From: Globodera rostochiensis | Lineage: Eukaryota > Nematoda > Chromadorea > Rhabditida > Heteroderidae | Assembly (NCBI GenBank): GCA_018350325.1 | Contig: JAEVLN010000009.1 | Location: 2,850,459-2,914,458 of the forward strand | Direction of reading: 5' to 3' | DNA length: 64,000 nt | In this document: piece by piece, positions 22,769 through 33,447 of the stretch | How the letters are laid out: every line of letters starts with the position of its first letter | How positions within the stretch are numbered: the first letter of the stretch is position 1 | Made by a program: the position numbers and the translations under genes | The notes under the pieces: model-generated | Databases searched by the model: none | The model's input: only the letters and a program-made list of their open reading frames with translations | Told to the model about the DNA's origin: nothing

Positions 22769-23754
22769 ACCAACCAACAACAAAATCCAAAGCTAGAAAA
22801 GGCTCCGGTCTTGGGTAAAACAGAAAAATTTTAAAGTTTTGGCATTAAATTCGTATATTTTGACGCCTAAAAAATATTCCTGCTAAATTCCTGCTTTTTG
22901 CATCGGCCGATCCTGATTTTTCCTGCTTGGGGGAGTATCCTTCAAGGACTCCACCGAGGGATCCTCATCAACTGCAAATCCTGCTTTTTGGATTTTCCCG
23001 ATGGTCACCCTGGCTGCTGTTTATTGTTGTTAAATTGTCAGAATAAATTCAACTGTTAAAACGGTAATATTCCTTTCGGCGCCATTATCACACACAGCAA
23101 GAAGCTTTGGGGGGGGGGGGAAGTGGGATTGTTTATGCTTTTGACAAATAACAAAAACCAGTCTAACCAATGAGGTCATTTCTGTTTCCGCGACGAGATC
23201 ACAAAAACAAATATATTTTGGTTATTTATTTTGGTAATAAAAATGTTGCAGTATCTTTTTTTATCAATATTCAAAGTTGAGGTTAAATTAATTTATGGAT
23301 TTTGGGCCATTATTTTGAGAAATGAATGGTAGCGTAGGAAAACCCACAAAAAAGGCTACAAAAATTATGAAAACACTTTTATCCCGTTGAATTAAGTTTG
23401 ACAAATTATGGCCATTTTCATCTTTTTATAACAATTTTTGTGAACAAACTTAAAGAAGTGGGCATGCACATTTTAACCCTCAAAGATAGCGCGGTTGTTG
23501 GACGAGGATGCCCAATTGGCGGCTTGCAATGCGCGGCTATTGGGCATTGGCCGATTTATTCAAAAATGGCACACTGGGAAAAATGCCAAATTTTGTTTGG
23601 GACAAAAAAACGGAAAGAACAACAGCGGAAAAAGGGCAGCGACCACACACCGATTCAGGCACGGACAATGACTAAGAGACAATGCGGAATTCATAAAAAG
23701 TGCCTATAGCCGATTGTTTCCTGCTGGCAATGAGGACGGTAAACGGAACGCAGG

Positions 23755-23955
23755 TGTCCGGACATTTGGCACTTTTGGACATTTGGCACATTGGACATTT
23801 GGCACACTAGTGAAAAAACGGACATTTCGCACACTGGGGGGGGGGAAAGACGTTTCACACACTGGACATTTGGCACACGGTCATTTCGCACATTAGTGAA
23901 AAAACGGACGTTTCGCACACTGGGGAGAAAAAGGACGTTTCACACATAAATTTCG
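23755..23955. repeat. degenerate tandem repeat GGACATTTGGCACAC
   Basis: More than ten irregular units alternate ACATTTGGCACACT and ACGTTTCGCACACT, with AGTGAAAAAACGG spacers appearing twice. A peptide can be read on both strands, which reflects the repeat and not a gene. Confidence 0.75.
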
Positions 23956-24848
23956 CACACATTCAATAAAAGCTTGCAAAGTATTTTAGATTAATGAATA
24001 AATTTGAAATTAAGCCAATGTTGAATAATTTGGCTAAAATTGCAATCAAAATTTCAATAAATTATCAAAACAAACAAAAAACACAATGCCAACCCATTTT
24101 GGCCAACTTTTGGTGGTTTATAACTGCGAAAGTCCAGTGTGCCAAATGCCCTTTAAAAAATAAAGCAGAATTTTCAATGAATTTTTCTAAAGGATTTAAA
24201 AGTTCAAGAAAAACATTAATTAAAATAAATATAACATTTTTTATTAACTATTTCAATAATAATACCAGCAAATTAAAATAATTTACGGTTAATAATAATA
24301 AAAAATACTAAGCAACAGTTTTTTTTGCACATTAAATAAGTTATGTCGGTTGAAAGAATTAGAAAAAAAAATATAAAAATTTTTATTCTTTTCGCTTAAT
24401 TTATATTTTTTTAAGACGAGGACCGAAGTTTGCCCGAAGTTTTTGCAGGCAACGACAAGTGAGGTTCTGACGCGCGAGGATTCGCTAAATTATTTTTTTT
24501 GTTAATGAAAACTATTACCAATTCGAGTTTAAGCTTTTTTTAAGGGTTTGTATTTTTTAAGGTCGTATTAATTAGAGTCCGGACCCAAAACCCAAAACCA
24601 AAAAATTTTTGGGTTGTTTTGTACCAAAAAATTGGACCAAAAGTTTTTTGGTTTTGGGTTTTGGGTCAACTTGGGGTAAAACCAAAAAAAACCAAAACCC
24701 AAAAGAAACCCAAAAGTTTTTTGGTTTTGTTTGTTTGGTCCAAGCCCATTTTTGTACAATTTTGGTCGTCTTCCAGTTGAATTTACACCCCTAAAAATGG
24801 CATCATCGAATGATTTTTCAATATTTTTACAAGAATATTTTTAAATAA

Positions 24849-24915
24849 TCAATGGTTTAGTGGTTTGTTTCTTCGGTGACTCTTACGTTATGTGTTGGGT
24901 TCGAGTCCGCTTGAG
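24849..24915 (+). other. tRNA-like (pol III A and B box) segment
   Basis: TGGTTTAGTGG (24853-24863) resembles a tRNA A box and GGGTTCGAGTCC (24897-24908) a B box, about 34 bp apart. A full cloverleaf with a 7-bp acceptor stem could not be drawn, so this is not called as a tRNA gene. A tRNA-derived SINE head or tRNA relic is likely. Confidence 0.45.
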
Positions 24916-25110
24916 TGCAAGCAGTTTTTTTTCATTACTCACATGCGCTTCCTCTCATTTACTTTTTTCCCAGTTGGTCCCGGTCCCGGCGGGACCAAAA
25001 AAACCGGGACCGGTACTTTTCATTTTTCAAAAATCCCGTCCCGACCGTGACCTGAAAAACCCTAAAAAAAATTCATCATTCTGAATTTCTGCTTCAAATT
25101 TCGGTAAATA

Positions 25111-25886
25111 CCCAATTCGTTTTTGGCCAATTCGTTTTTTACCCAATTCGTTTTTTTTGGGACGATTCGTTTTTTAGGGACGATTCGTTTTTTAGTAAGA
25201 AAAAAGCATTTATGAGCGGAATTTGAAGGTTTTATGCAATTCTTTAAGTGTATTCAGGGGTTACTGAGGTAGCTGATCACGAATATGACATCAGATTTAT
25301 CATAAGACATCATCTAATCTATGATTTCGACATCTAAATTTTTATAAAAAAATTAAAAATGTTTTTTTTCAAAGTTGAGAAAAAGGTGTTTTTAGAGGTA
25401 TTCGGGGGCGTAGAATCCGAACCCGACTCTCTTGTTGTAATTTCGTGCATTTCCAACGATTTTGAGCAATAAATGTGATTTTTGAAATTTCGAAAAAAAA
25501 TTCGAATTCGGGTCCGGGGTTCGAAATTGGTCTATATAAATATCGGATCCGGATTCTACGCTCCCGAATACCCCTAAAAACAGCTTTTTCTCAACTTTGA
25601 AAAAAAAATTTTTAATTTTTTACAAAAACATAGATGTCGAAATCATAGATAAGATGATGTCTTAAAATCTGATGTCATATTCGTGATCAGCTACCTCAGT
25701 AACCCCTGAATACACTTAAAAAGTTGCATAAAACCTTCAAATTCCGCTCATAAATGCTTTTTTCTTACTAAAAAACGAATCGTCCCTAAAAAAACGAATC
25801 GTCCCAAAAAAACGAATCGTCCCAAAAAAAACGAATCGGGTCAAAAACGAATTGGGTAAAAAACGAATTGGCCAAAAACGAATTGG
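25111..25886. repeat. large inverted repeat, arms about 370 bp
   Basis: The left arm begins CCCAATTCGTTTTTGGCC and the right arm ends with its complement. Pairing runs through the CGATTCGTTTTTTAG units, GCATTTATGAGCGG, TCAGGGGTTACTGAGGTAGC and ATAGATGTCGAAATC-like blocks to a spacer near 25460-25500. Arms differ by small indels. The outer part of each arm is tandem ACGAATTG or ACGAATCGTCC units. A related fragment lies at 27380-27540. Confidence 0.88.
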
Positions 25887-26884
25887 GGTCCGTTCCAAAT
25901 TTCTTAACAAAGATTGCCAATTTTGTAAAAATTGCCGGACATCTTTCATTCCTAAAAAGAAAAAGCTTAATTACCGTTTTGAAAATTGGCCAAGTTTTTG
26001 GGGTTTGTTATATATGGGGTGGGGAAACGGTTTGTAGTTGGCGTGATTGACGTGACACTGGTCAGAAAAAGCGTTGAATAAAATTTTATTTAAAAAATCG
26101 TAAATTTAGGCTTTTTGTTATGTTTTATTAAAAAACTTTTGGGTTTTGTACAAAATTTTGGGTTTAGCATACCCAAAAAAACCCAAACCCAAAACAAACC
26201 CAAAAGTTTTGACCAAATTTTGTTTGGGTCCAACTTTCCGGTCTCTAGTATTAATCTCGTTTATTTGCTACCTTTTAAACATTTTTAAATATGCAGCAGC
26301 ATTCGATATTTATACTCATCTCTCTATTATTCATTATTTAAAGCTCAAAGGAAAATTTGTTAATTAATCCGAGAATTACTTAATTGTAAATATTTATAAC
26401 AGATTTATTTATAGTTAAAGGTAAAAAAACTTTATTACACATTATTTTATGCAAAATAAATTAAAATATTTAATTAAATTTTTTATTTTTTAATTTAAAT
26501 TAAAATCAGAAAAGTGTAATAAAATTTGTCAAATATGATTTACTAATCAACAGGCAATGTGTAATGTTTTTTAAACTATTTTTTTAATAGACAAATTAAG
26601 TTTCAATATTCGCGTTTAATGTGGAGGCAATTTAACGAATGCAAATTTATATTAATGACCCAAAATATAAAAAAAAATTGAACTCACATTTCCACAATTT
26701 TTGGTTTTATTCAAATTCTATTTCAATATACTAACAAATAAGTTAAAAAAGATTGGCAAATGTTTACAGCTTTTTCATTAAAATAATCTATCTGATTTAG
26801 GTTATGGTTCGTCTCTGTGTCTCTCTGTTACAGTTAGGGGCCGGGGATCGGTGAGCATTTCGATGCCCGGATTTTTTGCCGCCG

Positions 26885-28353
26885 TCACTCCGTGCCGAAA
26901 AGTTCCTTGTGGCGTTCCTTCAGCTCATTTTTTTCATCGACTCCCAATTTGTCGGTCTCCGACAGATTGCTGAAATAATTCTTCCCGGCAATCAAAAAGT
27001 CCTCTTTGGTCATCTGCTCCAAAATTTTATTCTGAAAATGATCGAAATAAATGTTATTAAAACATTTCAATTTTGTATCGGACCTTCATGTCAACAATGC
27101 CGCAAAGATGTGCCAATCGGAATTTGCAAATGGCCGACTTTTTGCTTTTCGTCAACAGAAACTCAACGCATCGATGCTCAACGGAATCCAACAAAAAACG
27201 ATTCGCCAATAGCAAAACGCCTTCCACACATTCATCTGAATATTTTTTATTCACAAAAAATGACCAAAATTAGGCAATCCTAAAGAATGGGGATCCCTAA
27301 TTAATATTTTGTTATTTGAGCTAATGTCCGGTGGGTTCAAACGAATTAATTTGGCTTTTTAGATATCAGATCGAATTCTACACATAAGAAAACCCCGGAA
27401 ACGACCTTTTCCAATATTTATTGTAAAATTTAGAAAATCGATTTTTTTTTTCAAAAATTTGAATTCGTGTCCGGAGTTCGAAATCGGCAAAATGGAGGTC
27501 AGATTCGGCTTCTACGTCCCAGAACAGCCCTAAAAACTATTTTCTAACGTTTGTGTAAATGTTTTTATTTTCTGAAAAAAATTAGGGATCCCCATTTTTA
27601 AGGATTGCCCTAAATTATTATTTTTACCGTCCAAATCCACGTTGTGCGGATACATTGCGGAAATGAGTCGTGCACAGCTTAAGAAGGCATCAGGAAGTTC
27701 GTCAATTTGAATATTTGGCGATTCTTCGGCATTTTCGCCAAAACATTCTTCGGGTCCATCAATTTCTGTAAATAAATAAATAAATAAAATTTGCATTTAA
27801 ATAAAAAGAAAAATTTTTTTTGTTCACCTCAACGGATGCAAACTTTTCATAGCCCCATAATGTAAAATTGGCATGGAAAATGTAAAATCTTTCAAAATTT
27901 CCTTCCTTCATAAGACTTTCATCGCTTTTCTTGCAAGAAACAGCGCTGAATTGGAAAGCGGTACGACAAGTCCACGCCACGTCTTTAAAAAATATTATTA
28001 TTTATGGCATTTATTGAAGAGCATACAAATTTCTCAGAATTTACAAAATTAAAATCGCCCACCAGTTTTATCGCCATCGCACTTTAAGTGTAGGCCAACG
28101 TAAGCTTTACGATATCTAATCTAGATTCACCATGGCAATCCGTTGATGTACACAACCGGTGCACTGAACACTTCCAACGGACCACGTCCTTCAGAAAATT
28201 CTTTGAAATTTGGCATCCGGAACACAATTTGGCCGCTTCGTTTGTGTTTGTTGTCTGCAAAATTTGATTGAATATGTACATATTGTTGTCCATTTTACCT
28301 TTGGTCTGATCACCACCTATGTTCGACAAAGATTGGCTTTTGGATGGTTCCAT
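26885..28353 (-). pseudogene. MATH-BTB (BATH) domain pseudogene
   Basis: Exons 28353-28299, 28254-28063, 27982-27828, 27765-27628, 27235-27084 and 27031-26885 join in phase apart from the lesions below. The first two give a start methionine and a MATH N-terminus ([25 protein letters not shown]), followed at once by two in-frame stops (TGA and TAG near 28110-28120). MATH then continues (VGLHLKCDGDKT, TAFQFSAVSCKK, FERFYIFHANFTLWGYEKF, LMDP). Directly after LMDP the sequence passes, in a different frame, into the second half of a BTB domain ([29 protein letters not shown]) and the BACK-like tail ([20 protein letters not shown] ... LFGTE). The linker and first half of the BTB fold are missing. 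BATH proteins are substrate adaptors for cullin-3 ubiquitin ligases. With two stops and a deletion this copy should not make a normal product. Confidence 0.8.
27271..27612. mobile_element. MITE with 30-bp inverted ends in pseudogene intron
   Basis: TAGGCAATCCTAAAGAATGG and onwards (27271-27300) is mirrored by ATCCCCATTTTTAAGGATTG and CCCTA at 27583-27612. The interior resembles part of the 25111-25886 repeat (TCCGGAGTTCGAAATCGG). No perfect 8-bp duplication. It occupies most of an intron of the BATH relic. Confidence 0.75.
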
Positions 28354-29944
28354 GGTAAGTATTTTCGATGAGTGTGAGTAATTTTAAAAAATCAAAAAAA
28401 TTTTGGATTAAATTCAAAATGGGATTTGCTTTTTCTTGGTGCCGGAATTCCAGAAATTTTTTATGATCAGCGCGAGAGCTTACAAATTAGAGATCAAAAT
28501 TTATAAAAGGCAAATTGCTTCTACATAATTGGGCTAACAGTCACAACCATTCATTATGCAGACAAAAAGTAGCAGCGACAAAATGAATTTAAAAAAATTA
28601 TTTCATTAAAATAATTTATTCTAATAAAGTAATGTTTTGAAATATTCACAATATTACTTTAAAAGGCTGTCACAAGATTTCGATCGACATTCGGCCAAGA
28701 CCAGGGAATTTTGCTCCCAATGAAATATATTAATCAATTTTAGGCTTTAAGTGCGGCACCCGACGGCCTAGGCTTGGATTTAATCTATGTCATTGTCAAT
28801 AGGCTTAAAATTTGCAAGCATTTTATAAAATTGAATGGGCGTTAACTTTTGGGGCAAATTTGACCCTAAAAACGGGGGATGGGCACATTCACTTTTTTTT
28901 GGGAATTATTCTCATTTTATCTTATTAATTTGAATTTTAATCAAAAAAAGCGACTTTATTTTAAACCCCGGTTTTGTTGAAACGGTCCGGCGCGTCTGAT
29001 CAAGCTGAGAGCCGGTGCAAACGAAAATATGCAAAATTTCAATTTTTCTTACCTTTTGTTATTTAAGTAAAATGCGACTTTCTTGCTTAATGTATTTTTA
29101 TTTATTTTTAATTCGAGATATTACATTTGCAATTCGTTACCCTTCTCGTACTTTCTCGTCGGTTACATATCCCATAATTATTCATATTAAAAATTTATAT
29201 TAACCTTTTAATTTTTTTATTTGGCTTGAAAAACTGAAATGGTTAATGTTGTCCTGATCGTTCTTTTTGAATCAAACACAATAGCTTTATAATTTTAATT
29301 ATTTTTATTCTTGTCTTTTGTGTTTGATCAAATTTATTTACTTATTTGCCGTGAGAAAAAAGTACTCATAATTTTATTTTTTCATCAACATTAATTAATG
29401 TTTTGATTTTTTTATCCTTTGTTGCGAATATAATACATATATAAGACAATTAAAATCTAATATTAAACAAGCTCATGCAATTGAAGTGTTTAAAAAATTG
29501 TAATTGTAAGTTTATTTTTCTTTTAACCTTTATAATTTACCACATTGGGTTTATTTTTATGTGCAGTGAAGACGAAGGATAAACGATAATTAATTAATTC
29601 TTACAAATTAAAACTTATTTTTTTAAATATCACTTATAATTAATGAATAATAAAAAATACAATCATTAGAATGTTTTAAATAAGTTTAAATCGTGTAAAA
29701 AATGCGTTACAACTCCAATAATAAATACTACATTAATTTTGTATTTACTTAATATATGGTCCTCTAGAAAATAAAAAAATTTGAATATTGTTTAATAAAA
29801 ATAATCTGAGTAGCAGTGTGACTGACAGTGGGAATTTCATGATTTTTTTCAACCAAGCCATCATTTAAATTTTTCAAGCGACAATTAACCAAAGCATATT
29901 TAAAAAATTTTAAAACATTAAATAGCAAGTAAAAATAAAACTAA
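28354..29944. other. intergenic AT-rich sequence
   Basis: No gene or element recognised. AT content rises steadily toward the satellite array. Confidence 0.5.
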
Positions 29945-31263
29945 AAATAAAATTTTCAGAAATAAAATAAATAATTTTTAGATGGGGTGCGTTCATGTCC
30001 AAATTACTCTCGCCGTCTGACTCTCTCTTTTTAGTACACTATTTCTTCAAAAAATAAAATTTTCAGAAATTAAACGAAAATAATTTTTAGATGGGGTGCG
30101 TTGATGTCCAAATTACTCTCGCCGCCTGACTCTTTCTTTTTAACACACTATTTCTTCAAAAAATAAAATTTTCAGAAATTAAACGAAAATAATTTTTAGA
30201 AATTAAACGAAAATGTTTTTTAGATGGGGTGCGTTGATGTCAAATTACTCTCGCCGTCTGACTCTTTCTTTTTAGTACACTATTTCTTCAAAAAATAAAA
30301 TTTTCAGAAATTAAACGAAATAATTATTAGATGGGGTGCGTTCATGTCCAAATTACTCTCGCCGTCTGACTCTCTCTTTTTAGTACACTATTTCTTCAAA
30401 AAATAAAATTTTCAGAAATTAAACGAAAATAATTTTTAGATGGGGTGCGTTCATGTCCAAATTACTCTCGCCGCCTGACTTTCTTCAAAAAAAAAAATTT
30501 TCAGAAATTAAACGAAAATAATTTTTAGAAATTAAACGAAAATGTTTTTTAGATGGGGTGCGTTGATGTCAAATTACTCTCGCCGTCTGACTCTCTCTTT
30601 TAGTACACTATTTCTTCAAAAAATAAAATTTTCAGAAATTAAACGAAAATAATTTTTAGATGGGGTGCGTTCATGTCCAAATTACTCTCGCCGTCTGACT
30701 CTCTCTTTTTAGTACACTATTTCTTCAAAAAATAAAATTTTCAGAAATTAAACGAAAATAATTTTTAGATGGGGTGCGTTGATGTCCAAATTACTCTCGC
30801 CGCCTGACTCTTTCTTTTTAACACACTATTTCTTCAAAAAATAAAATTTTCAGAAATTAAACGAAAATAATTTTTAGAAATTAAACGAAAATGTTTTTTA
30901 GATGGGGTGCGTTGATGTCAAATTACTCTCGCCGTCTGACTCTTTCTTTATTACACTATTTCTTCAAAAAATAAAATTTTCAGAAATTAAACGAAAATAA
31001 TTTTTAGATGGGGTGCGTTCATGTCAAATTACTCTCGCCGTCTGACTCTCTCTTTTTAGTACACTATTTCTTCAAAAAATAAAATTTTCAGAAATTAAAC
31101 GAAAATAATTTTTAGATGGAGTGCGTTGATGTCCAAATTACTCTCGCCGCCTGACTCTCTCTTTTTAGCACACTATTTCTTCAAAAAATAAAAATTTCAG
31201 AAATTAAACGAAAATAATTTTTAGATGGGGTGCGTTCATGTCAAATTACTCTCGCCGTCTGAT
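29945..31263. repeat. satellite array, about 110-bp unit, 12 copies in a three-unit higher-order pattern
   Basis: The marker GATGGGGTGCGTT recurs 12 times (about 29982, 30090, 30222, 30331, 30439, 30551, 30659, 30768, 30901, 31008, 31117, 31223). Each unit includes AAATTACTCTCGCCG(T/C)CTGAC and AAATAAAATTTTCAG. Three variants (TCATGTCC with CCGTC; TGATGTCC with CCGCC; TGATGTC with CCGTC) recur in fixed order with a period near 349 bp. An extra TTTTTAGAAATTAAACG insertion falls between the second and third variants. Confidence 0.93.
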
Positions 31264-31594
31264 TAATGGTATTTGCCGAATCCTTTTTTTATCGTTAAAT
31301 TTTGTGAATTGCTTAAGATTTTATTAGAATCATTGCATAATAATTAAGTATCAAAGATCAGATTTTTTGATAAAGTAATTACATTCATATTTCTTTATTG
31401 TTGCCTTTCATAATCGTAAATTCGAGTGTTTGATGTTAGAATTTTATCTATCATAATTTAATCGTACAAAATAATTTGTATTACTTCATTTTATAGTAGT
31501 TTCATGGGTACACGTCCTTTTTTGTCCTTTATTTGAGATTTCTGGAGCTTTTTGAAGAATTTTTGTTTAAAGTTTGAATAATCTTTAGACAGAT

Positions 31595-31797
31595 GGCCAA
31601 ATTTGTTAATTTTCAAGCATTTTTCGCATCCTTTTTTGAATTTTTCGCTTGAAAAATGTTTAAATTGTAACAATATTTGTTAATTTTCAAGCATTTTTCG
31701 CATCCTTTTTTGAATTTTTCGCTTAAAAAATGTTTAAAATGTAACAATATTTGTTAATTTTCAAGCATTTTTCGCATCTTTTTTTGAATTTTTGCTT
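31595..31797. repeat. 74-bp tandem repeat, about 3 copies
   Basis: Units begin TTTGTTAATTTTCAAGC near 31603, 31677 and 31751 and are nearly identical (TTTTTCGCATCCTTTTTTG). Confidence 0.85.
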
Positions 31798-32765
31798 AAA
31801 CAAAACACAACAATTTTGCATGTTTGATTTAATTGTAAAATTAAACCAACACACAACCAATTTCGCATGCTTGTGTTCCAATTGTAAATTAAACCAAAAC
31901 ACAGCAATTTCGCATGTTTGTGTTTCATTGTAAAATCGAACCAAAACACAACAATTTTGCATGTTCGTTTAAATTGTAAAATTAAAATAGCCAATTCCGC
32001 ATGCTTGTGTTTCAAATTGTAAAATTAGACCAACACAGAACCAATTTTGAATGTTTGTGTTTCATTGTAAAATTGAACCAAAACACAACAATTTTGCATG
32101 TTTGTTTAATTGTAAAATTAAACCAAACCACAACAATTTTGCATGTTTGTGTTTAAATTGTAAATTAAACCAAAACACAGCAATTTTGAATGTTTGTTTA
32201 AATGTAAATTAAACCAAAACACAACAATCTCGCATGTTTGTGTTTCAATTGTAAATTAAACCAAAACACAGTAATTTTTATGTTTGTGTTTCATTGAAAA
32301 TTAAACCAAACCACAACAATTTTGCATGTTGTGTTTTATTGTAAATTAAACCAAAACACAGCAATTTTGAATGTTTGTGTTTTTATTGTAAAATTGAACC
32401 AAACCACAACAATTTTGCATGTTTGTGTTTCAATTGCACACAGCAATTTTGAATGTTTGTTTAATTGTAAATTAAACCAAAACACAACAATTTTGCATGT
32501 TTGTGTTTCAATTGCACACAGCAATTTTGAATGTTTGTTTAATTGTAAATTAAACCAAAACACAACAATTTTGCATGTTTCTGTTTCAATTGTAAATTAA
32601 ACCAATACACAGCAATTTTGAATGTTTGTGTTTCATTGTAAATTAAACCAAAACACAACAATTTCTCATGTTTGTGTTTCATTGTAAAGTAGACCAGCAC
32701 ACAACCAATTTTGAATGTTTGTGTTTCATTGTAAAATTGAACCAAAACTAAAAAACACAACCAAT
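31797..32765. repeat. satellite array, about 46-bp unit, about 20 copies
   Basis: Units contain AAACCAAAACACAACAATTT, then GCATGTTTGTGTTT and CAATTGTAAATT. Two spellings alternate in places (CACAACAATTTTGCATG and CACAGCAATTTTGAATG). Peptides readable on both strands are repeat artefacts. Confidence 0.92.
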
Positions 32766-33447
32766 CCCATTCCATCAGTTTTTTCATGAATGTTTAGACT
32801 GCGCCAAATTTCACGGCTCGAAGCACGTTTTATTTTTGTAAATTAAAAAATAATTAAAAACAAAAGTAATGAAAAAATAGACATTAGCTATTAAATCGCA
32901 ATTTCTTTGACAGTTTATATCTTAGTGGACGAATCCAGACAAATATGGTACCAGTCGAGGAGATCTTAACGAGACAAATCGATCTTGAGTGGGGGAAGTT
33001 AATCAGACGCATTGTGCTCAGGCCAACGATATTCCGATGTAAAAGTGACACTTCAGTACCGTATTTTCTACTTTTTCTGCATATCATTATGGATGATTTT
33101 GGATTGCTTGGCTTGTCACTACTGTCATAGGACCTTCATCAGAGTCCGCATTAGTTTTTACGCGGGCGGATTCATCCAATTTTGACAAATGTTTTTTAAT
33201 TCACATACATAAAAAAATGCATAAATAATTTGTCCAATGATATTTTTGATTTCATCTGCTGGTGTGTGTGTGTGTAAATGGTTAGAGTCATCGTGCTTTA
33301 TCAATGGACATAAACCAACCACCCATCAGAGCAGCTGATGGGTGACTCATTTCCATTGGCTTTTAAGCGATTGCCCATTGCTCAATCACACTTGTCCATT
33401 TTTATTGAATTTATTTAAATTTTAGTCATAGAACTCAAAAGCATCGT
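32766..33447. other. upstream region of the 33448 gene
   Basis: Contains a segment (32945-33000) partly complementary to 1800-1850 (AGATCGATTTGTCTCG), a short TG run at 33264-33274 and a hairpin at 33322-33342. The last 100 bp are presumably the promoter; no TATA box was assigned. Confidence 0.4.
33322..33342. promoter_or_regulatory. hairpin / palindrome about 105 bp upstream of the start codon
   Basis: ACCCATCAG and CTGATGGGT flank a few central bases, giving a 9-bp perfect stem. It could be a dimeric protein-binding site or an RNA hairpin; function unknown. Confidence 0.4.

Larger units (their letters stand above)
22195..24564. other. intergenic, repeats only
   Basis: Holds one GC-rich hairpin module (22744-22768), a G run near 23108 and a degenerate GGACATTTGGCACAC repeat (23755-23955). 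No supported exon. Confidence 0.5.
24573..26247. mobile_element. hAT-like composite element, 1675 bp, TSD GTATTAAT
   Basis: Ends TAGAGTCCGGACCC and GGTCCAACTTTCCGGTCTCTA pair at their outer ten bases apart from one position, and perfect GTATTAAT duplications flank them (24565-24572, 26248-26255). Subterminal zones at both ends are CCCAAAA/TTTTGGG units. Inside are a tRNA-like A/B-box segment (24849-24915), GGTCCCGGTCCCGGCGGG units near 24975, and a 776-bp inverted repeat (25111-25886). No transposase frame seen. Probably nested insertions in a larger non-autonomous element. Confidence 0.8.

Noticed and set aside
24568..24794. Mirror-image frames on opposite strands with FGFG/NPKP residues
   Set aside because: Low-complexity TTTTGGG and CCCAAAA zones of an element, not a gene.
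29945..31263. Resemblance of the regular array to a CRISPR
   Set aside because: The whole unit repeats, with no unique spacers, and the sequence is a eukaryotic satellite.
31723..32787. Open frames of 60-99 codons on both strands with repeated KHAKLLCFGLI-like peptides
   Set aside because: They are translations of the 46-bp satellite. The repeat is open in several frames on both strands and lacks splice or start context.
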